Assembly: GCA_025965295.1 (NCBI GenBank)
Contig: JAOPXF010000201.1
Span: 1 to 7,425, forward strand
Length of the DNA: 7,425 nucleotides
From: Nocardioides sp.
GTDB taxonomy: Bacteria; Actinomycetota; Actinomycetes; Propionibacteriales; Nocardioidaceae
Direction of reading: 5' to 3'
Shown one piece after another: positions 1-5,614 of this stretch. Every line of letters starts with the position of its first letter. The first letter of the stretch is position 1. The translations under genes and the position numbers were made by a program. The notes under the pieces are model-generated. The model made no database searches. It was not told where the DNA came from and was given only the letters and a program-made list of their open reading frames with translations.

Positions 1-1
1 G

Positions 2-490
2 CTCGAGTGTGGCGAGCGCCTGGTTGGCGCGGGAGAGGATCTGTCCGGAGTCCTCGAGGACGTGCCGGGTCTCGCCGACGTACGCCGCGATGATCTGCAT
101 CGACTGCGACACCGAGATCACCGGGAAGCCGGTCTGGCGGGCGACCCGGTCGGCGGTGCGGTGCCGGGTGCCGGTCTCGTCGGAGGGGATCGTGTGGTCG
201 GGCATCAGGTGGACCGCGGCGCGGTGGATCCGGGTGATGTCCTTGTCGACGATGATGCCGCCGTCCATCTTGGCCAGCTCGCGCAGGCCGGTGGCGGTGA
301 ACGGCACGTCGAGGGTGAAGCCGCCCGTCGCGAGCGACTCCACGGTCTTGTCGTGACCCATCACGATCAGCGCGCCCGTGCGGCCGCGGAGGATGCGCTC
401 GAGGCCGTCGCGCATCGCGGTGCCCGGTGCGATCGACGCCAGGGTTGCGCGCAGGCGCAGCGTCTCGTCCGAGCGGTCGGTGCCCACCAC
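2..490 (-). CDS. disA: DNA integrity scanning protein DisA, diadenylate cyclase (N-terminal 163 codons, cut by window edge)
   Basis: DisA condenses two ATP into cyclic di-AMP and, in Bacillus, scans DNA for branched intermediates. The visible part is the diadenylate cyclase (DAC) domain. It shows the GALIVMGHD strand (residues 39-47), the catalytic-site MDGG (75-78; usually DGA), the ATP-binding TRHRTADR motif (108-115) and the closing SRANQALATLE (153-163). The linker and the HhH DNA-binding C-terminus lie beyond position 1. I chose GTG at 490 because GGAGGA (503-498) sits 7 nt upstream; a second GTG at 487 is possible. The gene lies downstream of radA on the same strand, the usual radA-disA order. 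Here the two are 201 bp apart, most of it the inverted-repeat element at 543-705. RadA is reported to modulate DisA activity in Bacillus; that it does so here is inference. Confidence 0.95.
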   Translation of the reverse strand, partial: MVGTDRSDETLRLRATLASIAPGTAMRDGLERILRGRTGALIVMGHDKTVESLATGGFTLDVPFTATGLRELAKMDGGIIVDKDITRIHRAAVHLMPDHTIPSDETGTRHRTADRVARQTGFPVISVSQSMQIIAAYVGETRHVLEDSGQILSRANQALATLE

Positions 491-497
491 TGCCGTG

Positions 498-503
498 TCC
501 TCC
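498..503 (-). promoter_or_regulatory. Shine-Dalgarno of disA
   Basis: GGAGGA on the minus strand, 7 nt before GTG 490. It is the strongest ribosome-binding site in the window and supports the GTG start. disA therefore has a real 5' leader, unlike radA and ppx, which look leaderless. Confidence 0.75.
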
Positions 504-542
504 GTTTCGGCTGCGGCGTCAGAACGGCCGCGCGGTCAGTCT

Positions 543-561
543 AGGGGGAGTACTGAGCAAT
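543..561 (+). repeat. Left terminal inverted repeat of the 163-bp element
   Basis: Nineteen bases, AGGGGGAGTACTGAGCAAT, matching the reverse complement of 687-705 except at 552. It contains the palindrome AGTACT. Read toward disA, its outer end forms a -10-like TAGACT (543-538) with flanking bases. Confidence 0.8.
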
Positions 562-686
562 TCGCTCGTCGCGAGCGTTGCGATGTGCGTGCGATGGCAA
601 GGCCGAGGAGGGAAGGCGTGGCAGCGCCACGTCGACCGACGAGAACGCAGCCAGCGTGCGTGCAGCGCTACGCGTAGCAGAGCGCG

Positions 687-705
687 ATTGCTCAGCACTC
701 CCCCT
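687..705 (-). repeat. Right terminal inverted repeat of the 163-bp element, overlapping the radA stop
   Basis: Reads AGGGGGAGTGCTGAGCAAT on the minus strand. In the radA frame it encodes the end of a Gln codon, then Gly-Glu-Cys and the TGA stop (694-692). The element thus overlaps the coding end of radA by 14 bp. Confidence 0.8.
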
Positions 706-2107
706 GGGGAGAGTCGGCGCGACGCTGACTCTTCGTGAGATGGAGCAGCCGCAGGGCGGACGCGATGTCGGGGACGTCGAGCACCCGCATGCCGTCGACG
801 GTCCAGGACTCGGGGGAGCGGGTCGAGCGGGTGCCGGGCTCGACCGGGACGACCGCGACGCGGAAGCCCAGTCGGGCCGCCTCCGCGATCCGCTGGGGGA
901 GGTCGCGGACCCGGCGCAGCTCGCCGGCCAGGCCGATCTCGCCCATCGCCACCACGCCCTGGGGTGCGGCCGTGCCGGTCGTCGCCGAGGCCAGCGCGAC
1001 CGCCACGGCGAGGTCGCTGGCGGGCTCGTTGAGCCGGGCGCCGCCGACGGTCGAGGCGAACACGTCGTAGTTGTGCAGCCGGATGCCGCAGTGCTGCTGG
1101 AGCACGGCGAGGACCATCGCGACCCGCGAGCCGTCGAGGCCGGAGGTGGTGCGGCGGGGCCGCTCGGCCGACGTGGGGGTGACCAGGGCCTGCACCTCGG
1201 CCAGCAGCGGTCGGCGACCCTCCATCGTCACCGCGACGCAGGTGCCGGGGACCCTCTCGTGGTGGTTCTCGACCCAGAGGCCGGTCGGGTCGGTGACCGC
1301 CACGATCCCCTCGGAGGAGAGGTCGAAGCACCCGACCTCGTCGATGGGGCCGAAGCGGTTCTTCATCGCCCGGACCATGCGGAAGCGGGAGTTGCGGTCG
1401 CCCTCGAAGTGCAGCACCACGTCGACGACGTGCTCGAGCACCCGGGGGCCGGCGATCGCGCCGTCCTTGGTCACGTGGCCGACGAGGACCGTCGTGATGT
1501 TGCGCGTCTTGGCGACCCGGATCAGGGCGGCCGCGACCTCCTTGACCTGGGTGACGCCGCCGGGGACGCCCTCGACGCCCGAGGCCCCGATCGTCTGGAT
1601 GGAGTCGACGACCAGCAGCGTGGGCCGGACCTGCTCGATGTGGGTCAGCACGGCGCCCAGGTCGGTCTCGGCGGCGAGGTAGAGCTCGTCGTGGACGCCG
1701 CCGGTGCGGTCGGCGCGCAGGCGCACCTGCGACGCGGACTCCTCTCCGGTGACGTAGAGGGTGCGGTGCTGGTAGCGGGCCGTCTGGGCGGCCACCTCGA
1801 GCAGCAGCGTGCTCTTGCCGACCCCGGGCTCGCCGGCGAGGAGGATCGCGGCGCCGGGCACCAGGCCGCCGCCGAGCACCCGGTCGAGCTCGGGGACGCC
1901 GCTGCTGCGGAACTGGGAGTCCTCGACCGAGACCTGGCCGATCGGGACCGCGGGGCGGGTCACGGGGGACGCCGTGGCGCGCATCGTCGGCGCCGCGGAC
2001 TCGGCGACCGAGCCCCAGGCCTGGCACTCACCGCAGCGGCCGACCCACTTGCCGGTCTCCCAGCCGCACTCGGTGCACCGGAAGGCGGGGCGAGGGTTCT
2101 TCGACAT
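692..2107 (-). CDS. radA: DNA repair protein RadA/Sms, RecA-like branch-migration ATPase
   Basis: RadA is a hexameric RecA/DnaB-like ATPase that drives branch migration of recombination intermediates during DNA repair. The 471-aa protein is full length. It has an N-terminal C4 zinc finger (C11, C14, C25, C28), Walker A GEPGVGKST (92-100), Walker B LLVVDS (164-169), the RadA-specific KNRFG motif (249-253) and a Lon-protease-like C-terminal domain (about 300-440) with ARLNEPASDLAV. I chose ATG 2107 because it sits directly before the zinc finger and has TAGCGT 7 nt upstream, as in a leaderless actinobacterial transcript. The in-frame GTG at 2140 would add 11 residues and put that promoter inside the gene. 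The last codons and the TGA come from the terminal repeat of the adjacent element, so the natural C-terminus may have been altered. The gene lies upstream of disA and is divergent from the LacI-type gene. Confidence 0.97.
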   Translation of the reverse strand: MSKNPRPAFRCTECGWETGKWVGRCGECQAWGSVAESAAPTMRATASPVTRPAVPIGQVSVEDSQFRSSGVPELDRVLGGGLVPGAAILLAGEPGVGKSTLLLEVAAQTARYQHRTLYVTGEESASQVRLRADRTGGVHDELYLAAETDLGAVLTHIEQVRPTLLVVDSIQTIGASGVEGVPGGVTQVKEVAAALIRVAKTRNITTVLVGHVTKDGAIAGPRVLEHVVDVVLHFEGDRNSRFRMVRAMKNRFGPIDEVGCFDLSSEGIVAVTDPTGLWVENHHERVPGTCVAVTMEGRRPLLAEVQALVTPTSAERPRRTTSGLDGSRVAMVLAVLQQHCGIRLHNYDVFASTVGGARLNEPASDLAVAVALASATTGTAAPQGVVAMGEIGLAGELRRVRDLPQRIAEAARLGFRVAVVPVEPGTRSTRSPESWTVDGMRVLDVPDIASALRLLHLTKSQRRADSPQGEC

Positions 2108-2114
2108 GGTGCAG

Positions 2115-2120
2115 ACGCTA
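2115..2120 (-). promoter_or_regulatory. -10 hexamer for leaderless radA transcript
   Basis: TAGCGT on the minus strand lies 7 nt before ATG 2107 and no Shine-Dalgarno is visible. The same hexamer occurs 6 nt before the ppx ATG. Spacing and the TAnnnT shape fit actinobacterial leaderless promoters; no convincing -35 was found. Confidence 0.5.
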
Positions 2121-2180
2121 GGCGACGGCGCCGACAACACCGCGGCGACGGACCGTTCGTCTGCGGCGCACGTTGCTCGT

Positions 2181-2186
2181 TATGCT
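2181..2186 (+). promoter_or_regulatory. Candidate -10 hexamer of the LacI-family gene
   Basis: TATGCT, close to the TATAAT consensus, predicts a start of transcription near 2193. The region upstream is G+C-rich and the best -35-like hexamer (TTCGTC, 2156-2161) is weak and 19 bp away. Confidence 0.45.
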
Positions 2187-2189
2187 GTC

Positions 2190-2205
2190 CTTGGATCGAT
2201 CAAGT
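2190..2205. promoter_or_regulatory. Candidate LacI-type operator over the predicted transcription start
   Basis: CTTGGATCGATCAAGT is an imperfect palindrome centred on a CpG, with a perfect GATCGATC core (2194-2201). Even palindromes centred on CpG are typical of LacI/GalR operators. It lies just downstream of the TATGCT -10 and 32 bp before the chosen GTG, where a repressor would block its own promoter. Assignment by position and symmetry only. Confidence 0.4.
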
Positions 2206-2224
2206 CGGCATGGCCGAGCACGAC

Positions 2225-2230
2225 AGGGGG
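2225..2230 (+). promoter_or_regulatory. Shine-Dalgarno deciding the LacI-family start
   Basis: AGGGGG lies 6 nt before GTG 2237. The in-frame ATG 2210 lacks such a site, so GTG 2237 is preferred. Confidence 0.5.
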
Positions 2231-2236
2231 TGTGGG

Positions 2237-3268
2237 GTGTCGAGGATCCCGGGACGCGTGCCCACGACCCCGCCGACCCTCGCCGACGTGGCAGAGCTGG
2301 CCGGCGTCTCCCGCCAGACCGTCTCCAACGCCGTCAACAACCCCGACCTGCTGCGTGCCGACACCCTGGAGCGGGTGCAGGAGGCCATCGACGAGCTGGG
2401 CTACTCGCCCAACCGCGCGGCCCGCAACCTCCGCACCCGCGCCTCGCACCTGATCGGCCTGCGCATCAACCCCGCGCAGGAGGGCACCGCCAACGCGCTC
2501 ATGGACCGCTTCGTCCACTCGCTCGTGGAGACGTCGCGCGAGGCCGGCTACCACGTCCTGCTCTTCGCCGCCGACCACGAGGACCCGCTCTCGGGGTACG
2601 ACGACCTGCTCCGCTCGACCGCCGTCGACGCCTTCGTGATCACCGACACCTACCTCGGCAACCCGCAGGCCGCCTGGCTCGAGAGCCGGCGGGCGCCGTT
2701 CGTCGCGTTCGGCCGGCCATGGGGTGTCGACGAGCCCCGGCACCCCTGGGTCGACGTCGACGGGGCGGCCGGCTCCGAGCTGGCCACCAACCACCTGCTC
2801 GACCGGGGTCACCACCGGATCGCCTGGATCGGCTGGCGCAAGGACTCCTGGATCGGCGAGGACCGCCGCGCCGGCTGGAGCCGCGCCCTGCGGGCGCGGG
2901 GACTGCCCACCACCGGCCTGGCCTCGCGCGTCGAGGACACCGTCGCCAGTGGACGCGAGGCCAGCGCCGTGCTCCTCGACGAGGCGCACCCCTCGGCCTT
3001 CGTCTGCGCCTCCGACACCTTGGCCATGGGGGTCCTGCACACGCTCGCCGAGCGCGGCCTGGTCCCCGGGCGCGACGTGGCCGTCGTGGGCTTCGACGAC
3101 TCCCAGGTCGCGCAGGTGGTGCCGCCCGGGCTGACCTCCGTGCGCCAGCCGCTGGAGGAGGTCGCCGTCGAGGTGGTCAAGGCGCTCGAGGGCCTGCTCG
3201 GCCACCCGCCGTACGTCGGTCCCGGCGTGCTCCTCGCGCCCACCCTCGCCATCCGCGGGTCGTGCTAG
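2237..3268 (+). CDS. LacI-family transcriptional regulator
   Basis: A 343-aa DNA-binding regulator, full length for the LacI/GalR family. The N-terminal helix-turn-helix is TLADVAELAGVSRQTVSNAVNN (residues 14-35). It is followed by the hinge region ELGYSPNRAARNLRTRAS (53-70), whose helix carries the minor-groove leucine (L65). The rest is a periplasmic-binding-protein-like sensor domain of two lobes, with FGRPWG, a VDVDGAAG segment, CASDTLAMG and VVGFDDSQVAQVVPPGLTSVRQP, all typical of the family. GTG 2237 was chosen for its Shine-Dalgarno; ATG 2210 would add 9 residues and GTG near 2258 would also keep the HTH. No sugar transporter or glycosidase gene adjoins it, so the ligand and targets are unknown. 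A candidate auto-operator lies in its leader. It converges on the methyltransferase gene with 21 bp between the stops. Confidence 0.95.
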   Translation: MSRIPGRVPTTPPTLADVAELAGVSRQTVSNAVNNPDLLRADTLERVQEAIDELGYSPNRAARNLRTRASHLIGLRINPAQEGTANALMDRFVHSLVETSREAGYHVLLFAADHEDPLSGYDDLLRSTAVDAFVITDTYLGNPQAAWLESRRAPFVAFGRPWGVDEPRHPWVDVDGAAGSELATNHLLDRGHHRIAWIGWRKDSWIGEDRRAGWSRALRARGLPTTGLASRVEDTVASGREASAVLLDEAHPSAFVCASDTLAMGVLHTLAERGLVPGRDVAVVGFDDSQVAQVVPPGLTSVRQPLEEVAVEVVKALEGLLGHPPYVGPGVLLAPTLAIRGSC

Positions 3269-3289
3269 CGACCGTCGTGTTGAGACCGA

Positions 3290-3985
3290 CTAGAACCCCT
3301 TCGACCACAGGTTGACCGCGTAGTCGACCTCGGTGCCGTCGTGCCCCGCGAGCAGCTGGTCGGCGAGCTCGCGGGTGAACTCGATGCGCACCACGCTCTC
3401 CAGGTCCGCGCGCGACGAGAACGACCAGCGGATGTCGACCGGGGTGCGCGTCCAGCCGCGGACCGACCAGAAGCGCTCGACCGCCACCGGGTCGATGGTG
3501 GGGTAGCCACGGCGGAACCACGCCCCGAACGTCGAGCGGGTCGCGTCGTTGTCGATCACGAAGGCCGTGCCGCCGCGGCGTACGACGCGGTCGAGCTCGG
3601 CCAGCCCCGGCTCGCAGCCGGGGCCGAAGAAGTAGGCCCAGCGCGCGTGCACCACGTCGACGGACCGGTCGGGGATCGGCAGCGCCTGCGCGGTGCCCTG
3701 GCGTACGTCGACGTTCGCCAGCCGGCGGGTGCGCCGGCGGGCCAGCGCGACGAGGTCGGCGTGCGGCTCCACACCCACCACCGACGCGGCCCGCTGCGCG
3801 AAGCGGGGGAGGTGGAAGCCGGTGCCGCACCCCACGTCGAGCACGGTGCGACCGGACCAGTCGGCCAGGGCGGCCATGGTCGCCTCGAGGCGACCCTCGG
3901 GGTCGACCGCGCGGTTCTCGGTCTCGTACGTCGACGTGTGGTGCCAGATGTTCGGGCTCGGCACCGCCCCCGGGGAGACGTTCAC
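3290..3985 (-). CDS. Class I SAM-dependent methyltransferase
   Basis: A 231-aa protein with a Rossmann-fold methyltransferase domain; the substrate is unknown. The N-terminal PSPNIWHHTSTYETENRAVDP (9-29) is a signature I associate with an actinobacterial methyltransferase family. Motif I is VLDVGCGTG (48-56), with the acidic residue ending strand 2 at E73 (VGVEP). A GTAQALPIPDRSVDVVHARW stretch gives motifs II/III, followed by LAELDRVVRRGGTAFVIDND. The C-terminal half (WFRRGYPTIDPVAVERFW and on) is likely the substrate-recognition part. The start is uncertain: GTG 3985 has only a weak purine-rich stretch upstream, and GTG 3964 (VPSPNIWHH, 224 aa) is an alternative. GTG 3985 lies partly inside a repeated 11-mer. 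No terminator is visible in the 21-bp convergent gap with the LacI gene. Confidence 0.92.
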   Translation of the reverse strand: MNVSPGAVPSPNIWHHTSTYETENRAVDPEGRLEATMAALADWSGRTVLDVGCGTGFHLPRFAQRAASVVGVEPHADLVALARRRTRRLANVDVRQGTAQALPIPDRSVDVVHARWAYFFGPGCEPGLAELDRVVRRGGTAFVIDNDATRSTFGAWFRRGYPTIDPVAVERFWSVRGWTRTPVDIRWSFSSRADLESVVRIEFTRELADQLLAGHDGTEVDYAVNLWSKGF

Positions 3986-4106
3986 TGCTCGCTCGATCTC
4001 GACGCGCCCGTCGCGGCTTCGTTCCTCACCCGCGGGGCTTGCTCGATCTGGCTTCGCGACGCAGTCCGCTCGTGCCTCGCGGCCAACTGCTCGCTCAGAT
4101 CCGGAC
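3984..4106. repeat. Degenerate ~50-bp repeats with an 11-bp exact direct repeat at the ends
   Basis: ACTGCTCGCTC occurs exactly at 3984-3994 and 4086-4096; allowing one inserted base, the match extends about 20 bp. GCTCGATCT occurs at 3991-3999 and 4041-4049, and a related GCTCAGATC follows near 4093, giving a period of about 50 bp. The units share TTCG, CGT(T/G)CCTC and CGCGG blocks. The tract fills the gap between the VOC gene and the methyltransferase gene, overlapping the stop of the first and touching the GTG 3985 of the second. It probably belongs to a dispersed intergenic repeat family, which only a genome search can show. Confidence 0.45.
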
Positions 4107-4742
4107 GAGGCCGTTCGGGGTCTGGAACTGGGCCGCGATGATGCCCGGGGTGCCGTGCGGGGCCACCCACTCCACCTTGACGTCCTCGAGCGGCGCCTCG
4201 ACGGTCTCGCCGAGCCACTCGCTGACCCGCTGCGGGTCGCCCGCGATCTCCAGGCAGGCAAGGGAGAACCGGCCGTCGGCACCGGCACTGGGGTGCAGCT
4301 CGGCGGGGATGTCCCACTCGATGAAGAACGGCAGCTGCGGGTCGGCGATCAGGCCGTTGACGCCGATCTGCTTCCACCGCAGCTCGGTGCCGTCGGGGCG
4401 GTAGCGGTTGCCCGTCGCCGCCTCGCGACCGAGCCGTTTCTCGACGGTCGTGATGTCGTCGACCGCGACCACCCAGCCGAGCCAGCCGCCGCCGAGGGCG
4501 GAGCGGGCGCGGACGGCCTGGCCGAACGGTGCCTTGTCTGAGGCCGGGTGGTCGAGGACCTCGACGATCTCGAGGTAGGTCCCGTCCGCCAACGGCATGA
4601 TCATGTTGCGAGTCCCGAAGCGTGGGTGCACGCCACCGTCGGTGAAGTCCCGGCCGAGCAGTCCCCCGATGCGCTGGGTGGTGCTGGCGAGGCCATCCGG
4701 TCCTGCTGCGTAAGAAAGATGGTCCAAGCGCATGCCCATCAT
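4095..4742 (-). CDS. Glyoxalase-like VOC-superfamily protein
   Basis: A 215-aa protein of the vicinal oxygen chelate superfamily, probably the Glyoxalase_3 (Glyoxalase-like domain) type. The opening MRLDHLSYAAG gives the first beta strand with H8. The segment GGVHPRFGTRNMIMPLADGTYLEIVEV (36-62) holds H39 and E58, plausible metal ligands. The second half (FFIEWD, then SLACLEIAGDPQRVSEWLGE and a C-terminal IIAAQFQTPNGLVRI) reads as a second beta-alpha-beta module. The substrate and metal are unknown. ATG 4742 is chosen because GAGAGG (4757-4752) lies 9 nt upstream; ATGs at 4739 and 4733 are close alternatives. It lies downstream of the cysteine-rich gene across an 88-bp gap with two inverted repeats, so it may have its own promoter. 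Confidence 0.85.
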   Translation of the reverse strand: MMGMRLDHLSYAAGPDGLASTTQRIGGLLGRDFTDGGVHPRFGTRNMIMPLADGTYLEIVEVLDHPASDKAPFGQAVRARSALGGGWLGWVVAVDDITTVEKRLGREAATGNRYRPDGTELRWKQIGVNGLIADPQLPFFIEWDIPAELHPSAGADGRFSLACLEIAGDPQRVSEWLGETVEAPLEDVKVEWVAPHGTPGIIAAQFQTPNGLVRI

Positions 4743-4751
4743 TCTCAACAA

Positions 4752-4757
4752 CCTCTC
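4752..4757 (-). promoter_or_regulatory. Shine-Dalgarno of the VOC gene
   Basis: GAGAGG on the minus strand, 9 nt before ATG 4742 and 12 nt before ATG 4739. It supports a start in this ATG cluster, not at the upstream in-frame ATG 4772. Confidence 0.5.
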
Positions 4758-4761
4758 AGCA

Positions 4762-4778
4762 ACCCCGGACATCGGGGT
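4762..4778 (-). terminator. Stem-loop between the cysteine-rich gene and the VOC gene
   Basis: ACCCCG and CGGGGT pair around a 5-nt loop. It follows the 16-bp palindrome at 4785-4800 in the direction of transcription. No T-run follows, so it is either a weak GC-type terminator for the gene ending at 4831 or a leader hairpin of the VOC gene. Confidence 0.3.
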
Positions 4779-4784
4779 CGTGGT

Positions 4785-4800
4785 CTCTTGACGTCGAGAG
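4785..4800. promoter_or_regulatory. 16-bp palindrome CTCTTGACGTCGAGAG
   Basis: Seven of eight base pairs are symmetric about the centre of GACGTC. It sits 31 bp after the stop of the cysteine-rich gene and 43 bp before the VOC start. It could be a dyad operator for VOC expression or part of a terminator; the sequence alone does not decide. Confidence 0.3.
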
Positions 4801-4830
4801 TGTTGTGCCGGACCGGTCGAGCCCGTGCGG

Positions 4831-5592
4831 CTAGTGCGGGTCGGCGGGATGCAGCGCCAGCGCCGAGCGCGAGCGGACGTGGGCCTCGCAGTGCCGCACC
4901 AGCTCGTCGTACGCCGGCCGGCCCATCAGCTCGGTGAGCTCCGGTGCGTGCGTGAGGTAGACCGGCTCGAGGGCGACGTGCGCCTCGGTGTTGCCCGAGC
5001 AGTACCAGTCGAGGTCGTGGCCGCCCGGACCCCAGCCGCGGCGGTCGTACTCGCCGATCGACACCTCGGTGTACTCGGTCTCGTCCTGGCGCACGACGTT
5101 GCGGAAGGTGCGCCGGATCGGCAGCTGCCAGCACACGTCGGGCTTGGTCTCGAGCGGGTTGCGGCCCTGCTGGAGCGCCAGCCCGTGCAGCGCGCAGCCG
5201 GCACCGGCCGCGAAGTCGCCGCGGTTGGCGAACACGCACGCGCTCTGCCCGTCGACCTCGTGCGTGCGGGTCTTGGCCTCGCCCTCGTCGTCCTTGGTCA
5301 CCCAGTCGCTCTTGCGCACCCGGCGCCCGGGGTGGAACTGCCAGGTCTCCGGGGTCAGCTGGTCGACGTACGTCGCCACCCGCAGCTGGTCGTCCTTGTC
5401 GGCGAAGTGCGCGCCCAGCGTGCAGCAGCCGACGTCCGGTGCGGTGTCGTAGATGCCCTGGCAGCCCTGGCCGAAGATGCACATGTAGCTCGATGTCAGC
5501 CAGGTCAGGTCGCAGCGCATCACCTCGGTGTCGTCGGCGGGGTTGACGAACTCCACGTAGGCGCGGGGGAAGACCAGATCTACTTCGGGCAC
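4831..5592 (-). CDS. Cysteine-rich conserved protein, YkgJ/DUF3109-like putative metal-chelating
   Basis: A 253-aa soluble protein with no signal peptide or membrane segment. Cysteines form two clusters: C27, C38, C44, C56, C57 (MRC, CIFGQGC, GCCTLG) and C119, C133, C154 (ACVF, GCALHGLA, KPDVCWQLP). This pattern resembles the zinc/iron-chelating YkgJ/DUF3109 type; that match is from recall of the family style. From memory, M. tuberculosis Rv0495c sits in the same position, divergent from ppx1 (Rv0496), and may be its counterpart. The function is not known to me; a metal or Fe-S site is inference. GTG 5592 is the start: it has no Shine-Dalgarno, but TAGTCT ends 6 nt upstream, fitting a leaderless transcript. 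It ends at TAG 4831-4833. Confidence 0.78.
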   Translation of the reverse strand: MPEVDLVFPRAYVEFVNPADDTEVMRCDLTWLTSSYMCIFGQGCQGIYDTAPDVGCCTLGAHFADKDDQLRVATYVDQLTPETWQFHPGRRVRKSDWVTKDDEGEAKTRTHEVDGQSACVFANRGDFAAGAGCALHGLALQQGRNPLETKPDVCWQLPIRRTFRNVVRQDETEYTEVSIGEYDRRGWGPGGHDLDWYCSGNTEAHVALEPVYLTHAPELTELMGRPAYDELVRHCEAHVRSRSALALHPADPH

Positions 5593-5598
5593 CGGCCA

Positions 5599-5604
5599 AG
5601 ACTA
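5599..5604 (-). promoter_or_regulatory. -10 hexamer for leaderless cysteine-rich gene
   Basis: TAGTCT on the minus strand ends 6 nt before GTG 5592, placing the transcription start at or next to the start codon. It lies inside the 34-bp gap shared with the opposing ppx promoter. Confidence 0.5.
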
Positions 5605-5614
5605 CGTGCCCTAG

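Larger units (their letters stand above)
543..705. mobile_element. 163-bp MITE-like element with 19-bp terminal inverted repeats, between radA and disA
   Basis: The left end (543-561) reads AGGGGGAGTACTGAGCAAT. The right end (687-705), read on the other strand, is AGGGGGAGTGCTGAGCAAT: 18 of 19 match, the exception being 552/696. After a short bulge, CGCTC (563-567) can also pair with GAGCG (680-684). Inside are three further hairpins: CGCTCG/CGAGCG around a TCG loop (563-577), an 8-bp stem with one G-U pair around AGC (615-633), and the 12-bp palindrome GCTACGCGTAGC (667-678). GTGCGTGC occurs twice (585-592 and 655-662). No open reading frame of its own is convincing, and I see no clear target-site duplication. 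The size and ends suggest a non-autonomous MITE or a REP-like intergenic palindrome. A structured RNA is the alternative. The right end supplies the last codons and the stop of radA. Confidence 0.6.

Noticed and set aside
563..678. tRNA or hammerhead-type ribozyme inside the 163-bp element
   Set aside because: The hairpins do not have tRNA arm lengths, a T-loop or an acceptor CCA context, and the conserved hammerhead core bases are not present in the right arrangement.
538..710. Target-site duplication around the 163-bp element
   Set aside because: The flanks (AGTCT on the left, GGGGA on the right) do not form a convincing direct repeat, so insertion by transposition is not proved.
710..732. 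AGAGTC/GACTCT inverted repeat as a radA terminator
   Set aside because: It lies inside the radA coding sequence before the stop, with a 6-bp stem, an 11-nt loop and no T-run.
519..2027. 502-aa minus-strand open frame overlapping radA
   Set aside because: Arg/Pro/Gly-rich translation of radA in a shifted frame; radA itself shows all family motifs in the other frame.
578..2236. Long plus-strand open frame continuous with the LacI-family gene, suggesting an 896-aa fusion
   Set aside because: The part before 2237 lies antisense to radA and is low-complexity Gly/Arg/Asp/Ala-rich sequence typical of high-GC shadow frames. The LacI homology begins just after GTG 2237, which has its own Shine-Dalgarno.
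3269..3289. Bidirectional terminator in the LacI/methyltransferase convergent gap
   Set aside because: Only 21 bp lie between the stops, with no inverted repeat of useful length.
3341..4541. Plus-strand open frames opposite the methyltransferase and VOC genes
   Set aside because: Both minus-strand genes carry recognisable motifs throughout. The plus-strand frames are shadows without start signals or domains.
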